From Streptococcus mutans (GTDB taxonomy: Bacteria; Bacillota; Bacilli; Lactobacillales; Streptococcaceae), in contig NZ_AP019720.1 of the NCBI RefSeq assembly GCF_006739205.1, positions 1,240,001-1,304,000 of the forward strand: a stretch of DNA of 64,000 nt. Direction: 5' to 3'. The notes below the pieces were generated by a model, which saw only the letters and a program-made list of their open reading frames with translations, was not told the origin of the DNA and did not search any database. The position numbers and the translations under genes were made by a program. This document shows, piece by piece, positions 27,441 through 37,460 of this stretch (the first letter of the stretch is position 1; each line of letters opens with the position of its first letter).

Positions 27441-28730
27441 TTAATAATTGGATTTAAATTTTCCTTCTTGCCATCTCACCTTTTCTTTAAGTAAGGGATA
27501 TCCCTCTTTCAAAAGAAGTAAAATTACAATGAAGACGGCAAAAAGTAATGGAATATAAGTTCTGAGTTGAGAAGCATAAATAGTTGGCGACAAAGAGACT
27601 AGCATTCTTGAAGCATATCCTGCAACCAAGATAACCACGGCCAGCAAACCCTTTATTTTTTCTTCAAATAAGTAAAAGATAACAACAGTTATTATTAATA
27701 GCAAAGCCGTATAAATAATCAACGGGTATAAATTCTCTTTAATACTAAAATAAAGATGATTTTTCCTTACATTTTGAGTATCAACAATTTTTTGTATTGC
27801 TGTAAATAAATTACTGATACCTAACTTATTTATAATGAGTGTATACACTATAAAACTTATAGCAACTGTTGAGAAAAATTGTTTCTTTAGAAGAGATAGA
27901 ATAATAATTATAAGCAATAGTATAAAGAAAATATTTAATTCTGCGGTTACAAAAATAATTCTGTTTGTTTCCAAATAACCTTTTAGAATTTTCGTTATTA
28001 GAGATAATTTATTAAAACCGGGATACCAAGTGGCAATCTCTTGCGAGAGACGACTGTCAGAACCTGGAGAAAAGAATGCTGATATAAGACCTAATAAAGA
28101 AACACCAAATGCTCCTAAATATCTCATATTAATTTTTTGATTTTTAACAAATTCTGCTATAAGAAGAAAACCTATAATAAGAAATCCTAAAACAGTGAAC
28201 TGTTCTTGCATAAAAGCAAAACTAATAGCAATAAATGCTAACAATACAGAGAAGTTATTTTTCTGATTTAATAAACACCATCCAATTACTAGTGCAAACA
28301 TAGGGAATAAGTAATTCGTTACTGTAGGAATTAAACCAGCACTTGTAAAAAGCACTCCGGGAAAAATAACGATAAAAACTATTGGAAGACTATATTTTAC
28401 ATATAGATAACCCTTTTCAGGAAGAATAATCTGCTTCAAAGCATATAAGAAGAGAAAGGTTAAACCTAATAAAGAAATATCAAAAATAATATAATGATGT
28501 CCTGACATAAACATCGTCACTGATTCAATAAGCAATCTACTTGACCAAGTTTGATAGCGATAAATGGCATACTCAAAGAAACCATGTTTACTTAATTCAT
28601 GCGCAAAGATCGTTTGATCTCCTGCATCATTAATATATACTACCAGCTCTAATGTAAAAATAATACTGACAATAAAATAAAATAACAATAGGCGGTAATG
28701 ATTCTTAATAAAACTTATTACCTTTTCCAT
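27441..28730 (-). CDS. sccM: Polytopic membrane protein, putative GT-C side-chain glycosyltransferase
   Basis: 429 aa from MEKVISFIKNHYRLLLF, preceded by AGGAGAG. About 11 membrane segments. External-loop residues VVYINDAGDQTIFAHEL contain the acidic pair expected in GT-C enzymes, and SRLLIESVTMF matches DUF6056-like oligosaccharide membrane proteins. Proposed to attach glucose from polyprenyl phosphate to the rhamnan backbone. The region downstream of rgpF is where S. mutans serotypes c, e, f and k differ, so this gene may help set serotype; I cannot name the serotype from sequence alone. Confidence 0.7.
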   Translation of the reverse strand: MEKVISFIKNHYRLLLFYFIVSIIFTLELVVYINDAGDQTIFAHELSKHGFFEYAIYRYQTWSSRLLIESVTMFMSGHHYIIFDISLLGLTFLFLYALKQIILPEKGYLYVKYSLPIVFIVIFPGVLFTSAGLIPTVTNYLFPMFALVIGWCLLNQKNNFSVLLAFIAISFAFMQEQFTVLGFLIIGFLLIAEFVKNQKINMRYLGAFGVSLLGLISAFFSPGSDSRLSQEIATWYPGFNKLSLITKILKGYLETNRIIFVTAELNIFFILLLIIIILSLLKKQFFSTVAISFIVYTLIINKLGISNLFTAIQKIVDTQNVRKNHLYFSIKENLYPLIIYTALLLIITVVIFYLFEEKIKGLLAVVILVAGYASRMLVSLSPTIYASQLRTYIPLLFAVFIVILLLLKEGYPLLKEKVRWQEGKFKSNY

Positions 28731-28793
28731 AAATACTCTCCTTCTATATATTAGCATTGAAATTTCTCATAAGTATTTTTCATAAAAAAAGAT

Positions 28794-31334
28794 TTATCGA
28801 ATGTCAAAGAATCCTTTATAGTTTCTGATATATCCCTTTCCTACAGTTATATCATATTGTATAAGCTTCAAATCGTTAGCAATTTCTTTTTGTTCTTTAG
28901 TCAGTTTTCCATGACCAACAGTAGTATTATCTAAAACTTCTGTTAATAGAGCGTAATAAGGCGAAACTTTCGAATTGGTATGTTCTAGAAGTTCAGCTGT
29001 AAAATCACTAGAATTAACATAAGAATGATTCAAAGTCTTGGTATTATAATTACTCCAGATAAAGTAATCTGTTTGATATTGACTGTCCGGATCTTTTTTG
29101 AAAGCACTTTCAGGATACAAACCAGGTAAATGGTCTCCATAAAAAACAACTGTTACTTTGTGTTTCAGCTGCGAAAGTTGGGCTAAAAAATCTTTCGTTT
29201 CTTTATCTGTATAGGTCAGCAATCGCGCATAACTAGATAAAGAACCATTTTCATCTTTTGTATAGCCCTTGCCAGTAGCAACCACATCACTTGGCTCATC
29301 CGATGCCCAAGGTACATGATTTTGCATTGTCATTACAGAGAAAAATTGACTTTGAGAAGGATTAATCTTATCTAAAATATTCTGATAAGTTGTTTTATCA
29401 CTAACATTAAGTCCTACTTTTTCAGAATGAGTAATTTTGTCACTGGTTCCACTGGAAGCAACAAAAGTCGGAAATTTTAATTTATCATAAACATATTTTC
29501 TAGAATAATTTGAAGCCGAAGATGGGTGAATAACAACTCGATTTTTCGATTTAAACTGATTGCTGATGGAAGGAAAAACAGACATATCAGGAACAACCTC
29601 GGTATAGAGAGTTGAAACCGAAGAGTTAAAATTATAGTATGGCAAACCAGTTAATGATTGAAATTCCATATTGGCAGTACCACCGCCATAACCATCTGAA
29701 TGCATTAATCCGCTAGTTGTTTTTTCTTTAATCTGTTTAATATTAGGAATAACATCACGACTAAGGTTAACTCCTTGAACACGGTCAGGATCCGAAAAAC
29801 TTTCACTTAAAATATAGATAACTGTCTGATTTGAAATATTTTCTGTTCGAACCTTATTGATTTTATTAGCTACATTATTATATTTCTTAGCTAATTTAAG
29901 AATACGCTCTTTACTGTAGTCTGACGGTTTATCCATAATAGACTTGGTTACCTGCTTTGTCCAAACATACATCAGAGATTTATAACTAGCATTCGAATAA
30001 AAGCCTTGATAGCCTATATCAACCCAATTATTAACCTGAGATATTACAGGAATCCCATTTACAATTTTGCTGCCTTTCTCATTTCTAAAGATGATAAAAA
30101 TACTAAACCCAAGAAGACAAATAGAAGAGATAAGCCCTACTTTTAACCGATAATTTTCCGTAATTTTTCCTTGCAGCAAACGTTTTCTAAGGAACAAATA
30201 TAACAGAATCAGAGCAGCTAAAATTAATAGAGTACTAAAAATAATATTAGCATTAACAGAACGTGCTAACAATCTTATATTAGTAACCCATGCAAAATCT
30301 GTCACTAGCAGAGGTTCATTACGCATACCTACCTTAAGGACATTAACGACAGTAATAATTGATCCTAAAATAACAATTAGAAAAGTTACAAGTAGATAGC
30401 GATTAATGATCAAGTATAAGAAAAAACCAGCCGCTGTCAATACCAATATCTGGTAAGCAGTTGCTCCCGGAACAATATACTTACCTAATAAATCAGCATC
30501 ATTTTTTAAGCCGTATTGAAAAGCATAGTTAAAGATAGTAGCAAATAAAAGACTGGAAACAAAGGCTAGGGAGAGATTGGGACGATTCAATTTGATAGAA
30601 CGATAAGCATTAAAACAAGCTTCTACAATCACACTAAACAAGATTAACGTTAGCAGAGTATAAAGAAATAAAAGACTTTCATAGGCAAGAGGTTTGTGGT
30701 AATAAGCCCTTAATGATTCCTGTAAAAGTTTAACATAAAGCGTATCGCTAAGAATAAAAGAAACAATTAATCCAGTTAGAAGAAATTCAGTTTCAGAAAA
30801 GTTCTCTAAAAGTAGAGTCATTTTCCGAGACAAATGTGATCTCTTCATTTTCACTCTTATAAGATAATTCAAAGCAAGTGTGCAAACAATAATTAAAACT
30901 AAAGTCGGTAAAAAATAAGGCTGAAAGAAGTGATTTTTTGCTAAATCCCAAATCTTAAAAGACTCATTATTTAATTCTCTGGTAACAGCTAGAAAATAGG
31001 ATATTACTATATAAAGACCATATCCTAACAATAATTCTATAAAAAAAGTTTTCTTTAGATTTTTAGATAAATAGAACGATAGTCCTAAAATGGAGAGAAC
31101 ATAAATAACAAGACAAACTCCCCCGATAATTTTAAAATGACTAGGCAATGCTTCCCAATGCTCCATCATAATATCAAAGTTTCTCGAAATGACTTTGAAA
31201 GACAAAGATGAATTTGCTCTACGTCCTATTAAAAGATCATAATTTCTTAATGTGACATTAAGAGCAAAAATGAAAATGAAAATAAGTAATTTTTGCTTTC
31301 CAAGCATATCCCATATTTTTTTCAATTGTTTCAT
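28794..31334 (-). CDS. sccH: Glycerol-phosphate transferase of the cell-wall polysaccharide (GacH/SccH)
   Basis: 846 aa. N-terminal half with about 11 membrane segments, then an extracellular LTA-synthase-like sulfatase fold (about 490-800). IYILSESFSDP supplies the first metal ligand, GYGGGTANMEFQSLTG the nucleophilic Thr, and VFYGDHLPGLYP the metal-binding Asp-His. GacH-type enzymes transfer glycerol phosphate from phosphatidylglycerol onto side chains. Its start overlaps the rgpF stop by four bases, so translation is probably coupled. SccH-dependent decoration guides division-site selection in S. mutans, as recalled from the literature. Confidence 0.88.
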   Translation of the reverse strand: MKQLKKIWDMLGKQKLLIFIFIFALNVTLRNYDLLIGRRANSSLSFKVISRNFDIMMEHWEALPSHFKIIGGVCLVIYVLSILGLSFYLSKNLKKTFFIELLLGYGLYIVISYFLAVTRELNNESFKIWDLAKNHFFQPYFLPTLVLIIVCTLALNYLIRVKMKRSHLSRKMTLLLENFSETEFLLTGLIVSFILSDTLYVKLLQESLRAYYHKPLAYESLLFLYTLLTLILFSVIVEACFNAYRSIKLNRPNLSLAFVSSLLFATIFNYAFQYGLKNDADLLGKYIVPGATAYQILVLTAAGFFLYLIINRYLLVTFLIVILGSIITVVNVLKVGMRNEPLLVTDFAWVTNIRLLARSVNANIIFSTLLILAALILLYLFLRKRLLQGKITENYRLKVGLISSICLLGFSIFIIFRNEKGSKIVNGIPVISQVNNWVDIGYQGFYSNASYKSLMYVWTKQVTKSIMDKPSDYSKERILKLAKKYNNVANKINKVRTENISNQTVIYILSESFSDPDRVQGVNLSRDVIPNIKQIKEKTTSGLMHSDGYGGGTANMEFQSLTGLPYYNFNSSVSTLYTEVVPDMSVFPSISNQFKSKNRVVIHPSSASNYSRKYVYDKLKFPTFVASSGTSDKITHSEKVGLNVSDKTTYQNILDKINPSQSQFFSVMTMQNHVPWASDEPSDVVATGKGYTKDENGSLSSYARLLTYTDKETKDFLAQLSQLKHKVTVVFYGDHLPGLYPESAFKKDPDSQYQTDYFIWSNYNTKTLNHSYVNSSDFTAELLEHTNSKVSPYYALLTEVLDNTTVGHGKLTKEQKEIANDLKLIQYDITVGKGYIRNYKGFFDIR

Positions 31335-33082
31335 GACTTTATTTTTTGCAGAGAACGTTTAAGGATATATTTGACAGCCCTAGCTGGACCAATAAAGATA
31401 TACTTAAAAGCTCCCTTTATTCCTCCCATATGGTTAAAATCAATAAAGGTATTTGGTGCTGAGTTACCACGTTTATTTAATAATTTATTATCTATGAAAG
31501 GCGTCAGATCAACTGGATTTTTAGAAATTCTAAAATCGTAATGCTCATTCCAAGCAATGTAGATCAATAAACGCTCAATAGCATGTAAAATAGAATTTTG
31601 CGGTAAAGGTTCCTCAGGCACATCATCATCTGTCAGATTTAAATCAAAGAGCGGTTTTAAGGCATCATATTTAAACCAAACAAAAGTGCCATAACTCATG
31701 ACAAAAGTATGAAAAGCATTGAAATCAATCTTTTTGGTCATGCCCATCTTTTGCCATAATGTATTCATCTCAGGTGCAATCAAATGTTCATTCCAAGCAT
31801 CAACAATTTTATTATAGCGAAAGAAAGTTGGCATATCAGCAATCACCAAACCAATTTTGGGGTTTTGCTGTAATTGCGCTAAAATATTGTCTGCTGGTTT
31901 AACCAACATGTCAATTAATTCTTCCCGCCAAGATTGGCCAGCCCAAAAATCAGCCTCCTTTGACTTTTTGGTATGAAAATGACCAACAAAATCATAGGTA
32001 GATAAATAATTTTTTAATTTTAACATAGGAAGAACATCACGTCCAATATTGCCTGTGACAAAAACCTGAGCCTCTTGACTGTTTGCGGATAGAATCTCTT
32101 CAATTTCAGCTTTCTTATCATCACTATCTGTCGTTATAAATAAATCATAAGAAAAATGAAATTGTTTAAATGCCGTTAAAAATTCTTCCAGCAAATCCAC
32201 ATAAAACACATGGAGATGAACCGCAGCTTTTTGATTCTTTAAATCAACTCTTTCCCTTTTCTTGACATATTTGTGACCCAATAAATAACTAAAATCAGGA
32301 TAATTGATTTCTGACATGTGCGAAACGATTAAATCAATAGGATAGGTCGAATTCTTTTGAATATCATTTAAAAGATAGGGCGTAATATGTTGATTATTGT
32401 CAATCGCTTTAACCTTGATAAAGGGCACCCTATGATTCAAAATAGCTGTTGGATTATAGTAAGAGAAGTCTGCATGAAGCATATGCGAAGCATCTTCTTT
32501 GGTCGTATCAAAAACGACATCATATTGAAAACCAGCATCTAAGAGAGTTGTCGTGACCTTTGTTTCATACTGATCAATCACCTTTTGAACATCCTGATAC
32601 TCTTTTATATTTTCCCAAAAGTCTCTGAAAGCGGTGCTTCTTAAAACAGATGCTTTAAATGAAATAAAGTAACTTTGAATATGCTCACGAAATGACTTGG
32701 TCGCACGGTTGTTGGTCAATCCCCAAAAATCAACTGTCGTCTTGGTTTCAAATTCTTGATAAATTGAATACATTTCCCAAAGAGGTCCAAAACAAGTGTC
32801 ATTCATGGTTGTTACCGAGTCATATGTCACAAGTTCATCAAAACCGACAAAGACCATTCCATCTCGCCAAGCTGCAAAGTCAAATCCAGAATTCTGCCGT
32901 TGAATGAAGTCATCAATGAGATGCTTTTCTCTTAGCATTTTGACATCCGCATCTGCCACTTGGCTATTTGAAATAAAGATAACTTTTGAAAACAAGGATC
33001 TCATTTGAGTCAACTGATAAACGACATGGGAACTTACCCGATTGTATTTATTAAAATGAACATATAAAAGCAGGCGCTTCAT
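31331..33082 (-). CDS. rgpF: RgpF-family rhamnosyltransferase
   Basis: 583 aa from MKRLLLYVHFNKYNRVSSHV; the ATG overlaps the rgpE stop by four bases. Two RgpF (rhamnan synthesis F) segments: VIFISNSQ and RQNSGFDFAAWRDGM in the first half, VTGNIGRDVLPML and YDFVGHFHTKKS in the second, each a GT-A-like unit. It extends the rhamnan backbone from dTDP-rhamnose in the cytoplasm. The last backbone gene before the decoration genes. A longer start of 15 extra residues is rejected. Confidence 0.92.
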   Translation of the reverse strand: MKRLLLYVHFNKYNRVSSHVVYQLTQMRSLFSKVIFISNSQVADADVKMLREKHLIDDFIQRQNSGFDFAAWRDGMVFVGFDELVTYDSVTTMNDTCFGPLWEMYSIYQEFETKTTVDFWGLTNNRATKSFREHIQSYFISFKASVLRSTAFRDFWENIKEYQDVQKVIDQYETKVTTTLLDAGFQYDVVFDTTKEDASHMLHADFSYYNPTAILNHRVPFIKVKAIDNNQHITPYLLNDIQKNSTYPIDLIVSHMSEINYPDFSYLLGHKYVKKRERVDLKNQKAAVHLHVFYVDLLEEFLTAFKQFHFSYDLFITTDSDDKKAEIEEILSANSQEAQVFVTGNIGRDVLPMLKLKNYLSTYDFVGHFHTKKSKEADFWAGQSWREELIDMLVKPADNILAQLQQNPKIGLVIADMPTFFRYNKIVDAWNEHLIAPEMNTLWQKMGMTKKIDFNAFHTFVMSYGTFVWFKYDALKPLFDLNLTDDDVPEEPLPQNSILHAIERLLIYIAWNEHYDFRISKNPVDLTPFIDNKLLNKRGNSAPNTFIDFNHMGGIKGAFKYIFIGPARAVKYILKRSLQKIKS

Positions 33083-34476
33083 TTTTTTCTCCTGAATAAG
33101 TTGATAATTTTTGTAGGAATGGTCCAACGGCGGGAATGAGTGACTGAATTGTAGCGGACAACCATCTCATTTAACTGTTCTAGATACAAATCTCTCTCAG
33201 CAACAGCTTTTTGATATTGATACTTATAAGGACTGAGCATTTTTAGCTCTACCTTCTTTTGATCCAATTCCTTCACTAAGTGATTCGCTAAAAAATCAGG
33301 CTGACTTGGCTGATCAACATTAAACCATTCATAAGTCAGTTTAAAGTCTTGCCCTTCTTGTGCGGTTAAATCATAGATCATTTGAGGATCGGGAGCTATA
33401 AAATAATAAGAATAACCAAAGACTTTGGCATTGGTCCAAGTCGGTAATAATTCTGTATTAACTGTTGTATTTACCAATGACACTTGACGATAGTAACTTG
33501 GGATTTCAGATAAATCAATCCGAATTTTCCGTATATTTTCTGGAAAAGTCAATTGAATATTGCCCGAATGCTGCAAAGGAAACTGAAAACAATTTTCTTC
33601 TGAAAATTCTTGATCATCTCCTTTAGCTAAATAAATGGTAATCTGCTGATTATCCCAAACATTTTTTCCATCCTGAGCCAGAACTTTTTCAAAATCATTA
33701 TGCTTAGGCAATAGATATTCTAGAACTTTCTTATAATCACTATCAGGGTACTTTTCAATATACTCAAGCTGCGTTTCTAAGAGTCTATCAAATCGCTGGG
33801 CTAGTTTTTCTGAATCCTTAGAACGTGAATCTGACTCAGCATCCATACGATAGACGGTTGTAGAATCCCTTAAAAACGCTAATTTAGTTTTTTTAAATAA
33901 TTCCAATTGGATATTGAAGGTATCATCAACGGCATCTTTATTAATTCGATCATTAATTTCTAACATTAATTTAGTTTCCACCAACCAAGTGGAAGCCATC
34001 GTCATCCCTTTTAAGGCAAGCATCTTTTCATAAGAATCCATAAAAGGGATAATATTATTTTTTAGTACATCTTTATGAATTATATTCCCTTTAGAGTCCA
34101 CCATGTCAAAGTCTGTATTAGACCATTTTGATTCAGGAGATGTCTCTAAAAGATCAATTTGTTTTTGAAGCTTAAAAGGGTCTATCCAATAATCATCACC
34201 ATCACATCTGGCAATGTACTGTCCTCTAGCTTTCTTACAAATATCGGACCAAGTTTTTGTAATTCCTTGATTTTCTTGATTAAAGAAAGCCCGAATTAAA
34301 TCTGGATACTGTTTTTGATAGGTTTTTATGATATGAACTGAATGATCTGTTGAAGCATCATCAACAATTATGATTTCATATGGAAATGATGTTTCTTGTT
34401 TCAGGAAACTATCAATAGCTTCACCAATCCAGCTTCCTTTATTATAATTGGTGCAAATAATGGATACTTTTACCAT
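33079..34476 (-). CDS. rgpE: Rhamnan-locus GT2 glycosyltransferase
   Basis: 465 aa. N-terminal GT2 domain (1 to about 230) with SIICTNYNKGSWIGEAI, VDDASTDHS and ARCDGDDYWIDP, followed by a C-terminal extension of over 200 residues of beta-rich and then coiled character ending in a basic tail. In S. mutans RgpE has been linked to glucose side-chain addition. It abuts rgpD (22 bp) and overlaps rgpF. Confidence 0.88.
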   Translation of the reverse strand: MVKVSIICTNYNKGSWIGEAIDSFLKQETSFPYEIIIVDDASTDHSVHIIKTYQKQYPDLIRAFFNQENQGITKTWSDICKKARGQYIARCDGDDYWIDPFKLQKQIDLLETSPESKWSNTDFDMVDSKGNIIHKDVLKNNIIPFMDSYEKMLALKGMTMASTWLVETKLMLEINDRINKDAVDDTFNIQLELFKKTKLAFLRDSTTVYRMDAESDSRSKDSEKLAQRFDRLLETQLEYIEKYPDSDYKKVLEYLLPKHNDFEKVLAQDGKNVWDNQQITIYLAKGDDQEFSEENCFQFPLQHSGNIQLTFPENIRKIRIDLSEIPSYYRQVSLVNTTVNTELLPTWTNAKVFGYSYYFIAPDPQMIYDLTAQEGQDFKLTYEWFNVDQPSQPDFLANHLVKELDQKKVELKMLSPYKYQYQKAVAERDLYLEQLNEMVVRYNSVTHSRRWTIPTKIINLFRRKK

Positions 34477-34498
34477 TTTAATTCTCCGACACTATATC

Positions 34499-35716
34499 CT
34501 ATGAAAATTGCCACTGCCCATTCCTTTGAATAAGTCCACTGGCAGAATCCATAGCTGATTTGTCATCACCTTCAAGGTCATCTCGATTAATAGAAATAAT
34601 AGGTGTATTTGTCGCACTAGAAAAAGCCAACATCTGCCCTTGCTTATCTCTAACTGTCACTTCCAATTTTAACTTAATATCATTTAAGCTTTTCAGATGG
34701 CATTCATAAAAAACCCGTTTCTTTCCTGAACCACTGGATAGATAGTCTAAAGAATTGTCATTATAAATCCAAATATTACGATCAACATCTGTCAAAGAAA
34801 GAGCAATATATGTTCCCACATCTGCAAGAACGTTATAAGAAATTTCAAAACGGATGGAGTCTCTTGGTGTCATACGATTAGCAGACAGGAGTTTTACTTC
34901 AAGATTATCAACAACAATTTGCTCTTCTTCCTGAACGGCTGCTTCCTCTTCTTGTTTATCCTCAACAATCTGGTCTGTATTATCTAAACTGTATTGGTTA
35001 GCCACATCAAATGGCTCACCAATTGCCTTTATCAAACCATCATCTATTAAAACAGCTTTATTACAATATTTCTTGACTGCAGCCATATCGTGCGTTACCA
35101 AGATCGTAGTCTTGCCGCTATTCTTTCTTTCCAAAAAGTAATCATTACATTTACGCTGAAAGGCTTCATCACCAACCGCCAAAACTTCATCAAGAATGAG
35201 GACATCCCCTTGCGCTTTTATGGCAACAGAGAAGGCAAGACGCACCTGCATCCCACTAGAATAGTTTTTCAGCTTTTGATTCATGAAATCTTGAAGTTCT
35301 GCGAAGTCTACAATATCCTGATACATAGTATCTACCTCTTCAGTTGTGAAACCAAGCATAGCCCCATTCATATAAACATTTTCACGGCCAGTCAGTTCTG
35401 GATTAAAACCGACACCGAGTTCAATAAAAGAAACTAATTTCCCATCTACAGTAACTTTGCCTTGTTCAGGAACATAAATTTGAGAAATAATTTTTAAAAG
35501 TGTTGATTTACCAGAACCATTTCGGCCTACAATACCAAAAAAGTCTCCTTTTTCAACTTCGAAATCAATATCTCGCAGGACATGCTGTTTCTTATAACCT
35601 TTAATCCCTTTAAAACGATTGACTAAGGCAGTTCTCAAACTTTGAGTACTTTCAACAGGTAACTTAAAATACTTACTGACATGGTCAACTTTGACTGCAA
35701 TATTATTTTTTGTCAT
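34499..35716 (-). CDS. rgpD: Polysaccharide ABC exporter, ATP-binding subunit
   Basis: 405 aa. Walker A GRNGSGKS at 64-71, signature YSSGMQVRLAF near 147, Walker B VLILDEVLAVGDE. A C-terminal domain (about 265-405) of the Wzt type follows an acidic linker rich in Glu. It powers flipping of the lipid-linked rhamnan with RgpC, and the C-terminal domain may bind the glycan. It shares one base with rgpC. Confidence 0.93.
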   Translation of the reverse strand: MTKNNIAVKVDHVSKYFKLPVESTQSLRTALVNRFKGIKGYKKQHVLRDIDFEVEKGDFFGIVGRNGSGKSTLLKIISQIYVPEQGKVTVDGKLVSFIELGVGFNPELTGRENVYMNGAMLGFTTEEVDTMYQDIVDFAELQDFMNQKLKNYSSGMQVRLAFSVAIKAQGDVLILDEVLAVGDEAFQRKCNDYFLERKNSGKTTILVTHDMAAVKKYCNKAVLIDDGLIKAIGEPFDVANQYSLDNTDQIVEDKQEEEAAVQEEEQIVVDNLEVKLLSANRMTPRDSIRFEISYNVLADVGTYIALSLTDVDRNIWIYNDNSLDYLSSGSGKKRVFYECHLKSLNDIKLKLEVTVRDKQGQMLAFSSATNTPIISINRDDLEGDDKSAMDSASGLIQRNGQWQFS

Positions 35717-36525
35717 TAGATAATCTCCGCAAATTTCTTAGCATTATAATTGAAAACAAGAAAACCGATAATAAACACAAAAATAGGCACAAGATATGGA
35801 ATGACAGCAATAGATTTATGATTAATCATCTGCCAAATAGTAACATTAGCTGGATCAATCAAAATGTGCCGCATATCCTGAATAATTTGAGCAATTGGAC
35901 TCAATAAAAGAAGCTTAGCACCTACAACACTGCGAGTAGCAATATAAGTCAAAGAATAAATAATTGGCGTTCCATAGAACCCCCCTTGCAGAATAACTTC
36001 CCAAACAGGACCAATGTCACGATATCTCACATAAAGCGTTGATAAAATAAAGGCAATCCCTGTTGAGAAAAGTAAGAGCTCAAGGAAAAGCGGAATCAAC
36101 AAGAATAAATTCCATCTAAAAGTAAAAGTTACACCATTTAAAAGGGCAAAGATTAAAACAACAATTACATTAATACCAAAATTAATAGCAGCTCCAGAGA
36201 CTGCTGAAAAAACAATCGTCTGCTTCGAAAAATTAAGTTTACGCAGTAAATCGCCACGCGTTACAACAGAAACCATACCCATCATGGTTGTTTCTTGGAA
36301 AAATGTCCAAATAACATTTCCTAGCAGGAGAGCAACAGGCCAGTGAGGCACATCGCCCCCTAAAGGTAAGAAACGAACAAAGACAATGTACATGATAGCA
36401 AACAGCATCAAAGGCTTCAAAATTGACCAAAGGTAGCCAATGGCGCTTCCTTGATAACGAAGTTTAAAATCAGTCTTGATAAGTTCTTTTAATAGAATAC
36501 GATTTTTACGACTAAAAAAGTCCAT
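35716..36525 (-). CDS. rgpC: Polysaccharide ABC exporter, permease
   Basis: 269 aa, six membrane segments, ABC-2 type (Wzm/TagG family): YRGSAIGYLWSILKPLMLF-like N terminus (RYQGSAIGYLWSILKP), then FYGTPIIY near 185. With RgpD it moves undecaprenyl-linked rhamnan across the membrane. Its stop overlaps the rgpD start and its start overlaps the rgpB stop by a single base each. Confidence 0.93.
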   Translation of the reverse strand: MDFFSRKNRILLKELIKTDFKLRYQGSAIGYLWSILKPLMLFAIMYIVFVRFLPLGGDVPHWPVALLLGNVIWTFFQETTMMGMVSVVTRGDLLRKLNFSKQTIVFSAVSGAAINFGINVIVVLIFALLNGVTFTFRWNLFLLIPLFLELLLFSTGIAFILSTLYVRYRDIGPVWEVILQGGFYGTPIIYSLTYIATRSVVGAKLLLLSPIAQIIQDMRHILIDPANVTIWQMINHKSIAVIPYLVPIFVFIIGFLVFNYNAKKFAEII

Positions 36526-37460
36526 TATTTTCTCCTATAACCAAATTTAGTAATAATCAATGTCTTAAAAACAAAAGTATGAAAGGCACGATTCTTAGCA
36601 AAACCATATTGTTTGAGCCATTTAATCCTGTTTAAAAACGACTGATCCAACAAAGTCACATAAGCTTGAATAATAGCCTTATTAGCTGCCGGCAAATCCA
36701 ATTCCAATAAATGACTGGCTTGTTGCTGACTTGATGTTACTAACCACCAGTATTTTTTCACCAAACGATGGGGACGCAGCCAATTTTTCAAACGTTTAGA
36801 CCAAGTTCTAGCTCCCAAAACATTACTTTCATGCTGGCGGTATAATTCTGTGGTCTCATCTAGATAAATCAATTTACCTAGACTGGCAGCAAGGAGCGCT
36901 AAATACCAATCATGCATAATCAAGTCATCATAACACTGCTTCCACTGCTTAGCTAGACAATGATTAACCATCATAGTCCCGCCAGTAACTGTATTTTCTG
37001 TTAATTCCTCAAGTAAACTAGTATTGGCATGATGAGACTGTGTTTTGATCATGCTATCATGCAAAACTTGCAAATCTCTATCTACTACTGTCAAATCTGT
37101 ATAAACCATCAAAGGGATTTGATTGTTTTCTTTTTCAACACTTGCCAGAGTTAATTTCAGCTTTTGCGGCTGCCAAACATCATCTTGATCGCTAAAAAAA
37201 TAGTAATCGGCCTTTTCATATTTTAGTAAGGTATAGAAATTTTTGATGACACCAAAATTTTCTCGTTTATCAGCATTGATAAAACGAATCCGCGCATCAG
37301 ACTTAGCAAAGTCTGCAATAATTTTAGGAGTTTCATCACTAGAACCATCGTCGCGAATAAGTAAGTTCCAATTTTCAAAAGTTTGTTTTTGAATACTTTG
37401 GATTTGTTGGGCGATGAATTCCTGACCATTGTAGGTGGACATTAAAATATTAACTTTCAT
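36525..37460 (-). CDS. rgpB: Rhamnosyltransferase RgpB (GT2)
   Basis: 311 aa. GT2 domain: ILMSTYNGQEFIAQQI, IRDDGSSDET, FFSDQDDVWQP and TGGTMMVNH. It adds rhamnose from dTDP-L-rhamnose to the lipid-linked primer. The C-terminal 80 residues are basic and likely membrane-associated. Overlaps rgpA by 11 bases, implying translational coupling. Confidence 0.92.
   Translation of the reverse strand: MKVNILMSTYNGQEFIAQQIQSIQKQTFENWNLLIRDDGSSDETPKIIADFAKSDARIRFINADKRENFGVIKNFYTLLKYEKADYYFFSDQDDVWQPQKLKLTLASVEKENNQIPLMVYTDLTVVDRDLQVLHDSMIKTQSHHANTSLLEELTENTVTGGTMMVNHCLAKQWKQCYDDLIMHDWYLALLAASLGKLIYLDETTELYRQHESNVLGARTWSKRLKNWLRPHRLVKKYWWLVTSSQQQASHLLELDLPAANKAIIQAYVTLLDQSFLNRIKWLKQYGFAKNRAFHTFVFKTLIITKFGYRRK

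Noticed and set aside
29990..30010. TTCGAATA inside sccH as a SigX box
   Set aside because: Lies inside a coding region, with no start nearby.
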